Notes: generated from the letters alone by a model not told the origin. A DNA stretch of 64,000 nt from an uncultured Propionibacteriaceae bacterium (GCA_938046585.1 CALIWR010000004.1:131788-195787), one strand, 5' to 3'. Positions 23,863-32,632 are shown, numbered from the stretch's first letter. Translations and numbers: made by a program.

Positions 23863-25610
23863 AGCTCCTCCTCGTCCCACACCGGGGCCAGGTCCTTGGC
23901 GATCATGATGTCGGAATTGCTGGTGCCGGCCGCGACCATCGGCCAGACCAGCGCATCCTTGTGGACGACGAAGTCGATCACAACTGGCCGATCGTTGATC
24001 TCCAGCGCCCGCTGGATCACCGCGTCCACCTCGGCGGGACGTTCCGCCCGTAGCCCCACACAGCCCATGGCCTCAGCGAGTTTGACGAAATCCGGGATCC
24101 GGTACGAATGCAGGTCGGTATTGGAATAGCGCCCGTCGTAGAACAGGGTCTGCCACTGGCGGACCATCCCCAGCGATTCGTTGTTGATGATCGCGATCTT
24201 GACCGGGATCCGGTTCAGCGCACAGGTGACTAGTTCCTGGTTGGTCATCTGGAAACAGCCATCCCCGTCGATCCCCCAGACCAACGCGTCGGGTCGGCCG
24301 ACCTTGGCTCCCATCGCGGCCGGGACACAGTAGCCCATCGTCCCGGCACCGCCGGAGGTAAGCCAAGAACGGGGTTTGAGGTGCGGCAGGAAATGGGCGG
24401 CCCACATCTGGTGCTGGCCGACCCCGGTGGCATAGATCGCGTCCGGGCCAGAAAGTTCACCGATCCGCCGGATCACCTCCTGCGGCAGCAGCCGGTCGTC
24501 GCTCGGATCACCGGCGTCGGTCGGGTAACGCTGCTGCAGACCCTGCAGATAGCCGACCCAACTGGTGACATCAGGGATGGGCTGATGCGACAGCTGTTGG
24601 AGCAGGTCACGCAGGAAGAGTTTGGCGTCGCCCACTACAGGCAGGTCAGCGGCCCGGTTCTTCCCAATCTCGGCCGGGTCGACATCACAGTGGATGACCT
24701 TGGCATGCGGGGCGAATGTCGACAACTGCCCGGTCACCCGGTCGTCGAACCGCATCCCGACCGCGATGAACAGATCGCACCGCTGTAGTGCTCCGACGGC
24801 AGCCACCGTCCCGTGCATGCCGGGCATCCCGAGGCTGAGGGGATGGTTATCGGGGAAAGTGCCCCGTGCGGTCAGGGTCGTGACCACCGGGATCCCGGTA
24901 GCCTCGACCAGGGCCGCCAGGGCTTTGCTGCCCCCGGCCCGGGCCACCCCGCCGCCGATCACCAGCACCGGTCGTTCGGAAGCGGCGATCATCCGGGCCG
25001 CCTGCGCCACCTGACGGGTGTGCGGCCGGACTGTCGGCCGGTAGCCCGGCAGAGCGATCGTAGGCGGCCAACGGAAGGTGGTAGTGGCGGCCAGGGCGTC
25101 CTTGCTGATGTCCACCAGTACCGGGCCGGGGCGCCCGGTGGCGGCGATCTCGAAGGCCTCGGCCAACGCCTGGGCGATGTCATCGGCGTTCGTCACCAGG
25201 AAGTTGTGCTTGGTGATCGGGAAGGTAATTCCGCGGATATCGGCCTCTTGAAAGGCATCGGTGCCGATGGCGTGCGAGTTCACCTGGCCGGTAATGGCGA
25301 CGATCGGGACCGAGTCCATGTAGGCGTCGGCTAGCCCGGTAACCAGGTTGGTCGCCCCGGGCCCGGAGGTCGCGATGCACACCCCGACCCGGCCGGTGAC
25401 CACCGCATATCCCTCCGCCGCGTGAGCCGCGCCCTGCTCGTGGCGGACCAGAATGTGGCGGATGGTGGAATCGAAGAGCGGGTCGTACGCCGGCAGGATC
25501 GCACCGCCGGGGATTCCAAAGGCCACCTCGACTCCCAGGCTCTCCAGGGACCTGACGAGTGCCTGGGCGCCCGTCACGGTGGTCTGGTCGGCCCGGTCAG
25601 TGCTGGCCAT
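23859..25610 (-). CDS. ilvB: acetolactate synthase large (catalytic) subunit
   Basis: The product is 583 residues starting at ATG 25610, 6 bases after AAGGAG. Thiamine diphosphate-dependent fold: GIPGGAILPAYDPLF, RHEQGAAHAAEGYA with the catalytic Glu, central FAD-binding domain, and the ThDP motif GIDGDGCFQMTNQEL ending in IINNES. It forms acetolactate from two pyruvates, or acetohydroxybutyrate from pyruvate and 2-oxobutyrate. It heads ilvBNC; expression is probably controlled by the attenuator between 25611 and 25742. Confidence 0.97.
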   Translation of the reverse strand: MASTDRADQTTVTGAQALVRSLESLGVEVAFGIPGGAILPAYDPLFDSTIRHILVRHEQGAAHAAEGYAVVTGRVGVCIATSGPGATNLVTGLADAYMDSVPIVAITGQVNSHAIGTDAFQEADIRGITFPITKHNFLVTNADDIAQALAEAFEIAATGRPGPVLVDISKDALAATTTFRWPPTIALPGYRPTVRPHTRQVAQAARMIAASERPVLVIGGGVARAGGSKALAALVEATGIPVVTTLTARGTFPDNHPLSLGMPGMHGTVAAVGALQRCDLFIAVGMRFDDRVTGQLSTFAPHAKVIHCDVDPAEIGKNRAADLPVVGDAKLFLRDLLQQLSHQPIPDVTSWVGYLQGLQQRYPTDAGDPSDDRLLPQEVIRRIGELSGPDAIYATGVGQHQMWAAHFLPHLKPRSWLTSGGAGTMGYCVPAAMGAKVGRPDALVWGIDGDGCFQMTNQELVTCALNRIPVKIAIINNESLGMVRQWQTLFYDGRYSNTDLHSYRIPDFVKLAEAMGCVGLRAERPAEVDAVIQRALEINDRPVVIDFVVHKDALVWPMVAAGTSNSDIMIAKDLAPVWDEEEL

Positions 25611-25652
25611 CGATGCTCCTTGGGTGTCGGTGGTGTCGGGTGCGGGTCCATG

Positions 25653-25716
25653 AAAAAACCCTCGCTGCTGGCGGCAGGCGAGGGTGCGTGTCTGACGCCC
25701 ACAGGGCGAGACACGC
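25653..25716 (-). promoter_or_regulatory. transcription attenuator of the ilvBNC operon
   Basis: On the minus strand two hairpins follow the leader peptide stop. The first (25716-25686) has an 8-bp outer stem, GCGTGTCT with AGACACGC, and an inner CGCCC/GGGCG stem. The second (25685-25658) pairs ACCCTCGC with GCGAGGGT and is followed directly by six T bases (25658-25653), an intrinsic terminator. A ribosome stalled on the Val-Leu-Val codons just upstream would cover the 5' arm of the first hairpin. Stall-dependent alternative pairing is inferred; the antiterminator helix was not fully resolved. Confidence 0.82.
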
Positions 25717-25718
25717 GT

Positions 25719-25742
25719 TCAGGGTACGAGCACGGTTTGCAC
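25719..25742 (-). CDS. ilvBNC leader peptide, seven codons (MQTVLVP)
   Basis: A GTG-initiated frame encodes Met-Gln-Thr-Val-Leu-Val-Pro and stops at TGA. Three of seven codons are branched-chain amino acids, in a row. It ends 3 bases before the first attenuator hairpin. A weak GAGAG precedes the start by about 7 bases. Branched-chain leader peptides are known before ilvBN in corynebacteria; this one is unusually short. Confidence 0.72.
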   Translation of the reverse strand: MQTVLVP

Positions 25743-25773
25743 GGCGTCACTCTCGCTGATCTCGAGCGCCTCG

Positions 25774-27048
25774 TCAACGGATGTCCACGTTCTGGACGGG
25801 TCTTACCGGCTCGTACGGTTCGGTCCCGAGTCCGGACTCAGCCCTCCGGGCGGCAGGCTGAGCCGAACCGGCGCGCAAGCGGCGAACCAGGTCACCGAAG
25901 AGGGCCACGATCAGCGCCGAACCCAGGACCGGGCCCAGGCTGCCGACTAGGTTCTGGCTCACTGAATAGTTCACCTCGGTATGCCCGCCGTACGGCAGCA
26001 CCGACAACGGCAGACAGATCGCAATCCACACCATCCAGATCCGGGCCGTCCACTGCGCCCAGGCCGGGACCCGGCAGCCAGGAACTGACACCGCCATCAG
26101 CAGCACCACCGCCCAGACGTGGTGGTGGGTCCACGACAACGGTGAGGCCAGGCAGGTGGCCAGGCCTACCAGGCCGACCGCGAAGACCTGTTCCTGGCGG
26201 CGCCACCAGAAAGCGGCGACCAGGGTCGCCAGCCCAGCCACCAGGAAACCCAGCAGCAGGGCCGTGATCACAGTCGGGCGGTCTTCGGTGAACCAGCGGG
26301 TCAACACCCCGCTCATGCCCTGGTTGCCGACATAGACCGGACCAGCGGTGTTCACCTCCCCTTGCCCGAGCCCCCGCCAAAAGTGCGCGGATTCGGCGGG
26401 TAACAGCAGAAAACCGATCCCGGTGAAGACCAGGAACGAAACCAGGCTGACCGCCGCCGCCGCGTACCTGCGAACCAGGACCGCGAAGACCACGAACAGC
26501 AGCGGGGTCAACTTGATCGCGGCGGCCAGCCCGATCAGCGTGCCCTGGGGGATCCGGCGCTGCTCCCCCGGGGCGTCCGGGAGCAGATCGGCGACTACCA
26601 GCGCCATCAGCATAGTGTTGACCTGTCCGTAGCCAACAGTGGTCCGGATCGGTTCCATCGCCAACACCAGCACCGCGGCCACCAGGCCCAACAGCCAGCC
26701 CCGCGGCAGCCGGCAGCGGCGCAACACCACCAGTAGCGACCAGGTTCCGAGCAGGGTCCACAGGAGTTGCCACAGCAGGTACGGACCGACCAGCAGCGGG
26801 GTCATCAACACCGCCGCGATCGGTGGGTAGATGAACTTGAGGTTGTCTCCCGGGGTGCTGGTGAGGTAGATGTCGCGGCCGTTGACCAGGTCCTGGACAG
26901 TCAGGTGGTACACCCGCAGGTCGATAGTGTTCGGCCGGTACGGCAGCAGCGAGCCGTGGGAGATGATCAGCGGCAGCAGCACCAGGCTGACCAGCAGCGG
27001 CGGCACCAGTTCTACTGCCTGCCGCAGCAGCCGCTGCCGAGTGCTCAC
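25774..27048 (-). CDS. GT87-like polyprenyl-phosphate-dependent mannosyltransferase, membrane protein
   Basis: The product is 424 residues from the GTG at 27048, which overlaps the HIT stop as GTGA; the apparent long frame to 27645 is a shadow of the upstream genes. About nine to eleven hydrophobic helices are seen. Family features include the early acidic loop TIDLRVYHL, a DIYLTSTPG loop, FIYPPIAAVLMTPL and GQVNTMLMALVVADLL, which fit the DUF2029/GT87 group. Such enzymes add mannose to lipid-linked glycans or phosphatidylinositol mannosides at the outer face of the membrane. The ilvBNC leader begins about 30 bases downstream. Confidence 0.85.
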   Translation of the reverse strand: MSTRQRLLRQAVELVPPLLVSLVLLPLIISHGSLLPYRPNTIDLRVYHLTVQDLVNGRDIYLTSTPGDNLKFIYPPIAAVLMTPLLVGPYLLWQLLWTLLGTWSLLVVLRRCRLPRGWLLGLVAAVLVLAMEPIRTTVGYGQVNTMLMALVVADLLPDAPGEQRRIPQGTLIGLAAAIKLTPLLFVVFAVLVRRYAAAAVSLVSFLVFTGIGFLLLPAESAHFWRGLGQGEVNTAGPVYVGNQGMSGVLTRWFTEDRPTVITALLLGFLVAGLATLVAAFWWRRQEQVFAVGLVGLATCLASPLSWTHHHVWAVVLLMAVSVPGCRVPAWAQWTARIWMVWIAICLPLSVLPYGGHTEVNYSVSQNLVGSLGPVLGSALIVALFGDLVRRLRAGSAQPAARRAESGLGTEPYEPVRPVQNVDIR

Positions 27049-27449
27049 CTGGCCTCCGTCAGTAGCTGGTGGACCTGGTCCAGGTCTTGGTTCGCGTCCC
27101 GTACGAGCAGCGCCGCCATCCCCGGCGCCGGCCGGTAGCGGGGAACCAGGTGAACGTGGAGATGCCCAACCTCCTGCCCGGCCACCTCGCCCGCGTTGAT
27201 CACGACGTTCATCGCGTCGGCTCCCAGCCGGGCGACCAGCAGCGGCACCACCGCCTCTAGCGCCGGCTGAACCTCGGACCAGGCAGCGGGGTCGGCGATC
27301 AGGTCCGGTACGTGCCGGCGCGGCACCAGCAGGGTGTGACCGTCGTGCCAGGGTTCGATGTCGAGGAAGGCGACTGCCTGCTGGTCCTGGTACACGATCC
27401 GGGCGGGGATCTCGCCGGCCACGATCCGGCAGAACAGGCAGGCGCTCAT
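27045..27449 (-). CDS. HIT family hydrolase
   Basis: The product is 134 residues from ATG 27449. The N-terminal CLFCRIVAGEIPARIVY and the histidine triad GHLHVHLVPRY are unmistakable. HIT enzymes hydrolyse or transfer nucleotides (for example AMP from amidates or dinucleoside polyphosphates) through the central His. The start overlaps the dehydrogenase stop (ATGA) and the stop overlaps the glycosyltransferase start (GTGA). The physiological substrate is unknown. Confidence 0.92.
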   Translation of the reverse strand: MSACLFCRIVAGEIPARIVYQDQQAVAFLDIEPWHDGHTLLVPRRHVPDLIADPAAWSEVQPALEAVVPLLVARLGADAMNVVINAGEVAGQEVGHLHVHLVPRYRPAPGMAALLVRDANQDLDQVHQLLTEAR

Positions 27450-28384
27450 GCGCCCGGCCCCGCGACGACACTGGCGAACGGTTCCCCTGCCATGAGGTGG
27501 CGGATCTGCTCGGCCAGCAGCCGGTCGTAGCGCCGCTGGAAGGACGAGGCCTGCCCGCCGACGTGCGGAGACAGGGTGACGCCGGGCGCGTCCCACAGCG
27601 GATGGTCGGCCGGCAGCGGTTCGGGGTCCACCACGTCCAGCGCAAACCGTAGCCGTCCGGCCTCGGCCAGGGCGGCCTCGGTCACCAGGATCGGGCCCCG
27701 TCCCACGTTGACCACGAGGGCCTGGTCGGGCAGCAGAGCCAGGGCGGCGGCGTCGAAGATCCCGATCGTCTGCGGGGTCGCCGGGGCGGTGATCACCACC
27801 AGGTCAGCGGCCGGCAGCAGTGTCGCCAATTCGCTCACCGGGTACACCGCAGGGTCGGTCTTGGCGGTCCGAGCGATTCGGGTCACGTTGGCCGGTTCGA
27901 ATCCGGCCAGGCGACGCTCCACTGCCGCCCCGATCCGCCCGTAGCCGAAGATCAGCACCTGCCGGTCGGCGATTGAGCGTCCCCAGCCCGGCTGCCAGAT
28001 GTGAGCGGTCTGGTCTCGGGCATAACGGTCCAGTTCGCGGCCGTTAGCCAAGGCCAGAGCCACCGCCAGCTCCGCAGTCCCGGCATCGTGCACACCGCCC
28101 GCATTGGCCAGGCTCACTCCCTCGGGCAATACCGGCAGCATGTGGTCGTACCCGGCCGAGCCGAGCTGCAGCAGCCGCAGGCGTGGCAAGTCCCGGTCCC
28201 GGATCACCTGCCACGAGGCCGGGCCCTCGGCATTGGGCAGGGCGATCAGTTCTACCCGGTCGGCGCTGTCGGGGATCGGCGCGTTGGGGCCGGGGAAGAC
28301 CGCGATCTCGACCTCGTCGGGGTGTCCGACTGCAGCCGCCGCCTGTTCGATAGTGGGGTACGGCAGCCACACCGTCCTCGTCAT
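27446..28384 (-). CDS. D-isomer-specific 2-hydroxyacid dehydrogenase
   Basis: The product is 312 residues. The NAD-binding core contains VLIFGYGRIGAAVERRLAG; later motifs are NVGRGPILVTEAAL, ALDVVDPEPLPADHPLW and the catalytic region VTLSPHVGG. The Arg/Glu/His catalytic trio is consistent with the D-2-hydroxyacid dehydrogenase/phosphoglycerate dehydrogenase superfamily. It should interconvert a 2-oxo acid and a D-2-hydroxy acid; the substrate is not readable. The ATG overlaps the hisF stop (ATGA), so it is translated with hisF. Confidence 0.9.
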   Translation of the reverse strand: MTRTVWLPYPTIEQAAAAVGHPDEVEIAVFPGPNAPIPDSADRVELIALPNAEGPASWQVIRDRDLPRLRLLQLGSAGYDHMLPVLPEGVSLANAGGVHDAGTAELAVALALANGRELDRYARDQTAHIWQPGWGRSIADRQVLIFGYGRIGAAVERRLAGFEPANVTRIARTAKTDPAVYPVSELATLLPAADLVVITAPATPQTIGIFDAAALALLPDQALVVNVGRGPILVTEAALAEAGRLRFALDVVDPEPLPADHPLWDAPGVTLSPHVGGQASSFQRRYDRLLAEQIRHLMAGEPFASVVAGPGA

Positions 28385-29175
28385 CGGAATTGTCCTCTCT
28401 CATGCTCGGTCATGGTCCGAACCGGGTAGCCGGCCGCAGCTAGCGCCTGCTTCACCTCGGCAATGGTCAGGGTTTGGTAGTGAAAGACGGAGGCCGCTAG
28501 CACCGCATCGGCCCCGGATTGAACCGCCGCCACAAAGTGGTGCGCGGCGCCGGCCCCGCCGGAAGCGATCAGGGGGACGTCGACCACTGCCCGGACATCG
28601 CGGATCATCTCCAGGTCAAAACCGACAGTGGTGCCGTCGGCATCCATTGAATTGAGCAGGATCTCCCCCGCCCCACGACTGACCGCCTCCCGGACCCAGG
28701 CGACCGCGTCCCGGCCTGCGCTGCGGCGCCCACCGTGGGTGGTCACCCCGTATCCGGACGGCATGTCCGGTTCGCGACGGGCGTCCACCGACAGCACCAG
28801 GACCTGGTTACCGAAACGCCTGGCAATTTCGTCGATCAGCTCCGGACGGTGGATCCCGGCGGTATTAATCCCGACTTTGTCGGCCCCCGACCGCAGCATC
28901 CGGTCGACATCGTCGACCGCGGTCAGCCCGCCGCCCACGGTGAGCGGGATGAACACCGTCTCGGCAGTCCGGGCAACCACCTCACGCATCGTCGCCCGCC
29001 CCTCGGCGGAGGCCGAGACATCCAGGAAGACCAGCTCGTCGGCGCCTTCGGCCCCGTAGCGGTGGCCAAGTTCGACCGGGTCCCCGGCGTCACGCAGATT
29101 CTGAAAGTTGACGCCCTTCACGACCCGGCCGTCGTGGACGTCCAGGCAGGCGATCACGCGAACCGCGAGGGGCAT
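28381..29175 (-). CDS. hisF: imidazole glycerol phosphate synthase cyclase subunit
   Basis: The product is 264 residues, a TIM barrel. Motifs are RVIACLDVHDGRVVKGVNF (catalytic Asp), FIPLTVGGGL, a second catalytic Asp in VLSVDARREP, and IASGGAGAAHHF for phosphate binding. HisF uses ammonia from HisH to make imidazole glycerol phosphate and AICAR in histidine synthesis. No other his genes are in the window; hisF instead heads a four-gene operon with a dehydrogenase, a HIT protein and a glycosyltransferase. TAGGCT lies 6 bases before the ATG without a Shine-Dalgarno. Confidence 0.96.
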   Translation of the reverse strand: MPLAVRVIACLDVHDGRVVKGVNFQNLRDAGDPVELGHRYGAEGADELVFLDVSASAEGRATMREVVARTAETVFIPLTVGGGLTAVDDVDRMLRSGADKVGINTAGIHRPELIDEIARRFGNQVLVLSVDARREPDMPSGYGVTTHGGRRSAGRDAVAWVREAVSRGAGEILLNSMDADGTTVGFDLEMIRDVRAVVDVPLIASGGAGAAHHFVAAVQSGADAVLAASVFHYQTLTIAEVKQALAAAGYPVRTMTEHERGQFR

Positions 29176-29181
29176 GACGTC

Positions 29182-29187
29182 AGCCTA
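29182..29187 (-). promoter_or_regulatory. candidate -10 (TAGGCT) of the hisF promoter
   Basis: TAGGCT on the minus strand ends 6 bases before the hisF ATG; this is the leaderless spacing seen at several genes here. Confidence 0.45.
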
Positions 29188-29229
29188 GCGGTGACGCCGG
29201 GGCCAGGGCCGAGACCAGCCCAGGCGGCA

Positions 29230-29235
29230 TAGGAT
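29230..29235 (+). promoter_or_regulatory. candidate -10 (TAGGAT) of the tldD promoter
   Basis: TAGGAT is followed by exactly 6 bases and the tldD ATG, with no Shine-Dalgarno. It lies back to back with the hisF promoter in a 66-base divergent region. Confidence 0.5.
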
Positions 29236-29241
29236 TGGGCC

Positions 29242-30735
29242 ATGGCTGAACTCGCCACCCGGTTCCAAGAACTCCCCTTAGACCGGCTGGCGGCCGCCGC
29301 CCTGCAGCGGGCCGCGCAGCTCGGCGTCTCCCATGCTGACCTGCGCGTGGAGTTGATCCGGACCGGGCTGCGCACACTACACGACGGCAGTTTGGAGACC
29401 ACCAGCGACCAGACCACCCTCGGTCTCGGGGTTCGGGTGATCCACGACGGAGCCTGGGGCTTTGCGGCCGGGATCACGCTGACGGCCGAGGCTGCCGCGG
29501 CGTTGGCGGACCAGGCGGTCGCCGTGGCCCGGGTCTCCCGGCCGCTGACTGAACAGATGGTCGAATTGGCCCCCGAACCGCCTCATGTCGGCGAATGGGT
29601 CTCGCGTTTCGAGGTGAATCCCTTCGAGGTGCCGGAGGTCGACCGGATCAGCCGACTGCGTGATCTGTCGGACCTGGCTCGCGGCGAGGGGGTAGACCAT
29701 GTGGTAGCGACCCTGGAGATGGTCGACGAGCACAAATTCTACGCCGACCTTTCTGGGAGCCGGACCCGGCAGCGACGGGTCCGGATGTTCCCGTACCTGG
29801 AGGTGATCAGCACCGCCTCCGGCTATTCCTCGATGCGTACCTGTAATCCGCCCTCGGCCAGAGGCTGGGAGTATCTTGCCGATAATCAGGGCTGGGATTT
29901 CGACGCTGAGGTGGCCCAGTTACCCGGATGGCTGGCCGAGAATGTGGCCGCGCCGTCGGTCGTCGCGGGCCGCTACGACCTGGTGATCGAGCCCAGCAAT
30001 TTGTGGCTGACGATCCACGAGTCGGTGGCGCACGGGACCGAATTAGACCGAGCCTTGGGGTACGAGGCGGCTTTTGCCGGGACCTCGTTCGCCACCGTAG
30101 ATCAGCTCGGCAGTCTGCGATACGGCAGCCCGTGCCTGAACGTCACCGGGGACCGGGTCACCGAGTATGGGCTGGCCTCCTGCGGCTGGGATGATGAGGG
30201 AGTCGCAGCCCAGAGTTTCGAAATCATCCGCGACGGGATCCTGGTCGGTTATCAGCTGAACCGGCAGATGGCGCAGGAGCGGGGACTGGAACGTTCCAAT
30301 GGCTGTGCCTATGCCGATTCCCCCGGCCATATCCCGCTGCAACGAATGCCGAACGTGTCGCTGCAGCCGGCCGACGCTGATATCAGTGTGGCGGACCTGA
30401 TCGGGCAGGTCGAGGACGGCTTGTACGTGGTGGGCGATAAATCCTGGTCGATCGACATGCAGCGCTACAATTTTCAGTTCACCGGGCAGCGTTTCTACCG
30501 GATTCGCCACGGCCAACTGCAGGGGCAGGTGCGCGATGCCGCATACCAGGCCACGACCACCGACTTCTGGGGGGCGATGGAGGTGGTGGGCGGACCCAGC
30601 ACGTACGTCCTGATGGGGGCCCTGAACTGCGGCAAGGGTCAGCCCAGCCAAAGCGCGCCGGTCTCGCACGGCGCCCCGGCAGCCCTGTTCCGCAGCGTGA
30701 ACGTGCTCAACACGAAAGCTGAGGCAGGCCGCTGA
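29242..30735 (+). CDS. tldD: TldD-family zinc metalloprotease
   Basis: The product is 497 residues. The zinc-binding HExxxH motif is in TIHESVAHGTELDRALG, followed by GYEAAFAGTSF; the C-terminal beta domain includes YNFQFTGQRFYRIRHG. TldD forms a heterodimeric protease with TldE that degrades unfolded peptides and trims RiPP precursors such as microcin B17 in enterobacteria. Here the pair has no RiPP modification genes alongside. The stop overlaps the tldE start by one base. Confidence 0.94.
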   Translation: MAELATRFQELPLDRLAAAALQRAAQLGVSHADLRVELIRTGLRTLHDGSLETTSDQTTLGLGVRVIHDGAWGFAAGITLTAEAAAALADQAVAVARVSRPLTEQMVELAPEPPHVGEWVSRFEVNPFEVPEVDRISRLRDLSDLARGEGVDHVVATLEMVDEHKFYADLSGSRTRQRRVRMFPYLEVISTASGYSSMRTCNPPSARGWEYLADNQGWDFDAEVAQLPGWLAENVAAPSVVAGRYDLVIEPSNLWLTIHESVAHGTELDRALGYEAAFAGTSFATVDQLGSLRYGSPCLNVTGDRVTEYGLASCGWDDEGVAAQSFEIIRDGILVGYQLNRQMAQERGLERSNGCAYADSPGHIPLQRMPNVSLQPADADISVADLIGQVEDGLYVVGDKSWSIDMQRYNFQFTGQRFYRIRHGQLQGQVRDAAYQATTTDFWGAMEVVGGPSTYVLMGALNCGKGQPSQSAPVSHGAPAALFRSVNVLNTKAEAGR

Positions 30736-32117
30736 TGTCGCAGGAAACCGACTGGATCAACGAAGCGCTAGCTGCCGACAAGGCCGACGACTGCGTGGTG
30801 ATCCTGCGTGACACCGCCCAGGCCAATCTGCGCTGGGCGATCAATTCCCTCACCACCAATGGGCAGATGCACAGCCGGACCGCCTGCGTGGTGGCGATCT
30901 CACGCCGCGACCGGACCGGCCATGCGGGGGTGGTGTCGGGGTCGGTCAGCAGCCGCGCCGACCTGGTGGCCCTAGTCCACGCGGCCGACGCGGCGGCGGC
31001 CCTAGCACCGGCCAGTGACGACGCCGCGCCGCTGCCGGATCCGGTGGTGGACCCGGACTATCACGCCGGGCCGGAAAGCACCAGCATTGAGGTCTTCGCC
31101 TCTTTTGCCGAAGGCCTGGGCCGGGGCCTAGTGGCCTATCGAGAGGCGGGCCAGGAGCTCTTCGGCTTCGCCGACCACCGGGTCACGACCACCTGGTTGG
31201 CTACTTCAGCTGGGGCGCGCCGGCGCCACGTCGAACGCAACGGCAGGGTTGAGATCAACGCCAAGCACGCCGACCGGATTGGTTCGGCCTGGGTCGGGCA
31301 GGCAACGGCCGATTTCGGTGATCTGGACGCGGACGCCCTGATCGCTGAGGTGACCCGCCGTCTGGCCTGGTGCGAGAACCGAGTCGACCTGCCCGCTGGG
31401 CGGTACGAGACGATCCTGCCCCCGTCGGCGGTGGCCGACTTCATGATCTTCGCCCAGTGGACCATGAACGGCCGCGAGGCCCGGCAGGGACGCAACGTCT
31501 TCGCCGGCCCGCAGCCGGGTACCACCAGGGTCGGCGAGCGGCTCACCCCGCTGGGTCTGTCCCTGTCGAGTGGCCCTGGGGTCCTGCCGGCGGCTCCGTT
31601 CGCGGTAGTCACCTGCTCGTACCCGGGGATGATGTCGGTGTACGACAACGGGGCCGATGTCAGCCCTGAGAGCTGGATCACCGATGGGGTGCTGACGAAT
31701 CTCGCCGATACCCGGGCCGAAGCGCGACGCTGCGGGATTGATGGGCTCCGCTTCCCCTCCAGGAACCTGGTCCTGGACAGCGACTCGACCTCCACTCTGG
31801 ACGACATGATCCGCGCCACCCGCCGCGGGCTGCTGCTGACCTGCCTGTGGTACATGCGTGAGGTCGACACTACGACCTTGCTGGTGACCGGCCTGACCCG
31901 CGACGGGGTGTATCTGATCGAGGACGGGAAGGTGACCGGCATGGTTAATAATTTCCGGTTCAACGAGTCTCCGGTGGACCTATTCCGCCGAGCGAGCGAG
32001 GCCAGCAGGAGCGTACCCACCTTGTGCCGGGACTGGAACAACGAGGTCCTCTGGACCACCATGCCGGCCTTACGGATCCCCGACTTCAACCTGTCCACCG
32101 TCTCCAACGCCTACTGA
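30735..32117 (+). CDS. tldE: TldE/PmbA-family protease subunit
   Basis: The product is 460 residues, with the domain layout of TldD but without the HExxxH zinc site, as expected for the TldE (PmbA) partner. Recognisable features are CENRVDLPAGRYETILPPSAVADFM-like strand pattern in the middle and a C-terminal block ending in LRIPDFNLSTVSNAY. TldE completes the active site cleft of TldD. It starts inside the TGATG overlap with tldD, and a terminator hairpin follows its stop. Confidence 0.92.
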   Translation: MSQETDWINEALAADKADDCVVILRDTAQANLRWAINSLTTNGQMHSRTACVVAISRRDRTGHAGVVSGSVSSRADLVALVHAADAAAALAPASDDAAPLPDPVVDPDYHAGPESTSIEVFASFAEGLGRGLVAYREAGQELFGFADHRVTTTWLATSAGARRRHVERNGRVEINAKHADRIGSAWVGQATADFGDLDADALIAEVTRRLAWCENRVDLPAGRYETILPPSAVADFMIFAQWTMNGREARQGRNVFAGPQPGTTRVGERLTPLGLSLSSGPGVLPAAPFAVVTCSYPGMMSVYDNGADVSPESWITDGVLTNLADTRAEARRCGIDGLRFPSRNLVLDSDSTSTLDDMIRATRRGLLLTCLWYMREVDTTTLLVTGLTRDGVYLIEDGKVTGMVNNFRFNESPVDLFRRASEASRSVPTLCRDWNNEVLWTTMPALRIPDFNLSTVSNAY

Positions 32118-32150
32118 GCTCTCCGCCCGGGCTCAACCCTGGGTGAGAGC
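32118..32150 (+). terminator. terminator of the tldD-tldE operon
   Basis: GCTCTC (32118-32123) pairs with GAGAGC (32145-32150). Inside, CCC/GGG and GGG/CCC helices stack with a one-base bulge. A run ATTTTTA begins about 8 bases later (32157). The distance to the T run is longer than classical. Confidence 0.55.
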
Positions 32151-32248
32151 ACTGCCATTTTTACCTGTTTTCGGAGCCGGTCCGTCTACCGTTCTCGCTG
32201 TCGACCAGACCAGCCCGAACCTGGGCAAGCCGATACGGGCAATGATCC

Positions 32249-32479
32249 TCAGTCTGCGTCTGTCGCGCCTGGATGCGGGAAATCATCCAGGAACGTTCTG
32301 AGACCACCTGTCGGGTACAGCACGTCAACGACTGCGAAGTCGTTGATATCCGGGGGGATGAAGGGTCCGCGGTGGGACTCCCCGCCGCGGACCTTCTCCC
32401 GATAAACAACAAAAACATCGCCGTCGGTGGCGATGAGGATTTCCTCATCACTATCGCATCGATGGCCATGAGAATTCAC
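32249..32479 (-). CDS. small acidic hypothetical protein
   Basis: The product is 76 residues starting at GTG 32479, with GGGATGA just before it. It is acidic, with a strand-like core (EEILIATDGDVFVVYREKV, then DFAVVDVLY) and no signal peptide or membrane helix. I do not recognise it. It sits alone on the minus strand in the stretch 32118-32632, which has visibly lower G+C and more AT-rich codons than its surroundings. An overlapping 102-residue frame on the same strand (32161-32469) is Ser/Arg-rich and less protein-like. Whether this ORF is expressed is uncertain; the rest of the gap shows nothing. Confidence 0.45.
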   Translation of the reverse strand: MNSHGHRCDSDEEILIATDGDVFVVYREKVRGGESHRGPFIPPDINDFAVVDVLYPTGGLRTFLDDFPHPGATDAD

Positions 32480-32632
32480 TCATCCCATACTGTCAGGGCG
32501 GCCTCGAAAGCCTCTGATCGAGTCGAGTGAGATGCTCCTCATATCAACCCATCACTGTCGTCACCGTCTCTATGGTGGCCCTCATCAAATCCTATGCGAA
32601 AGCATGTGGATCAAGCCATTGAGGAATCTGTT

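Noticed and set aside
29242..32117. TldD/TldE as part of a RiPP cluster
   Set aside because: No precursor peptide, cyclodehydratase, radical-SAM or other modification gene is nearby; the pair is probably general peptide turnover.
32161..32469. 102-residue minus-strand frame after tldE
   Set aside because: Overlaps the better 76-residue frame, Ser/Arg-rich and without ribosome binding site.
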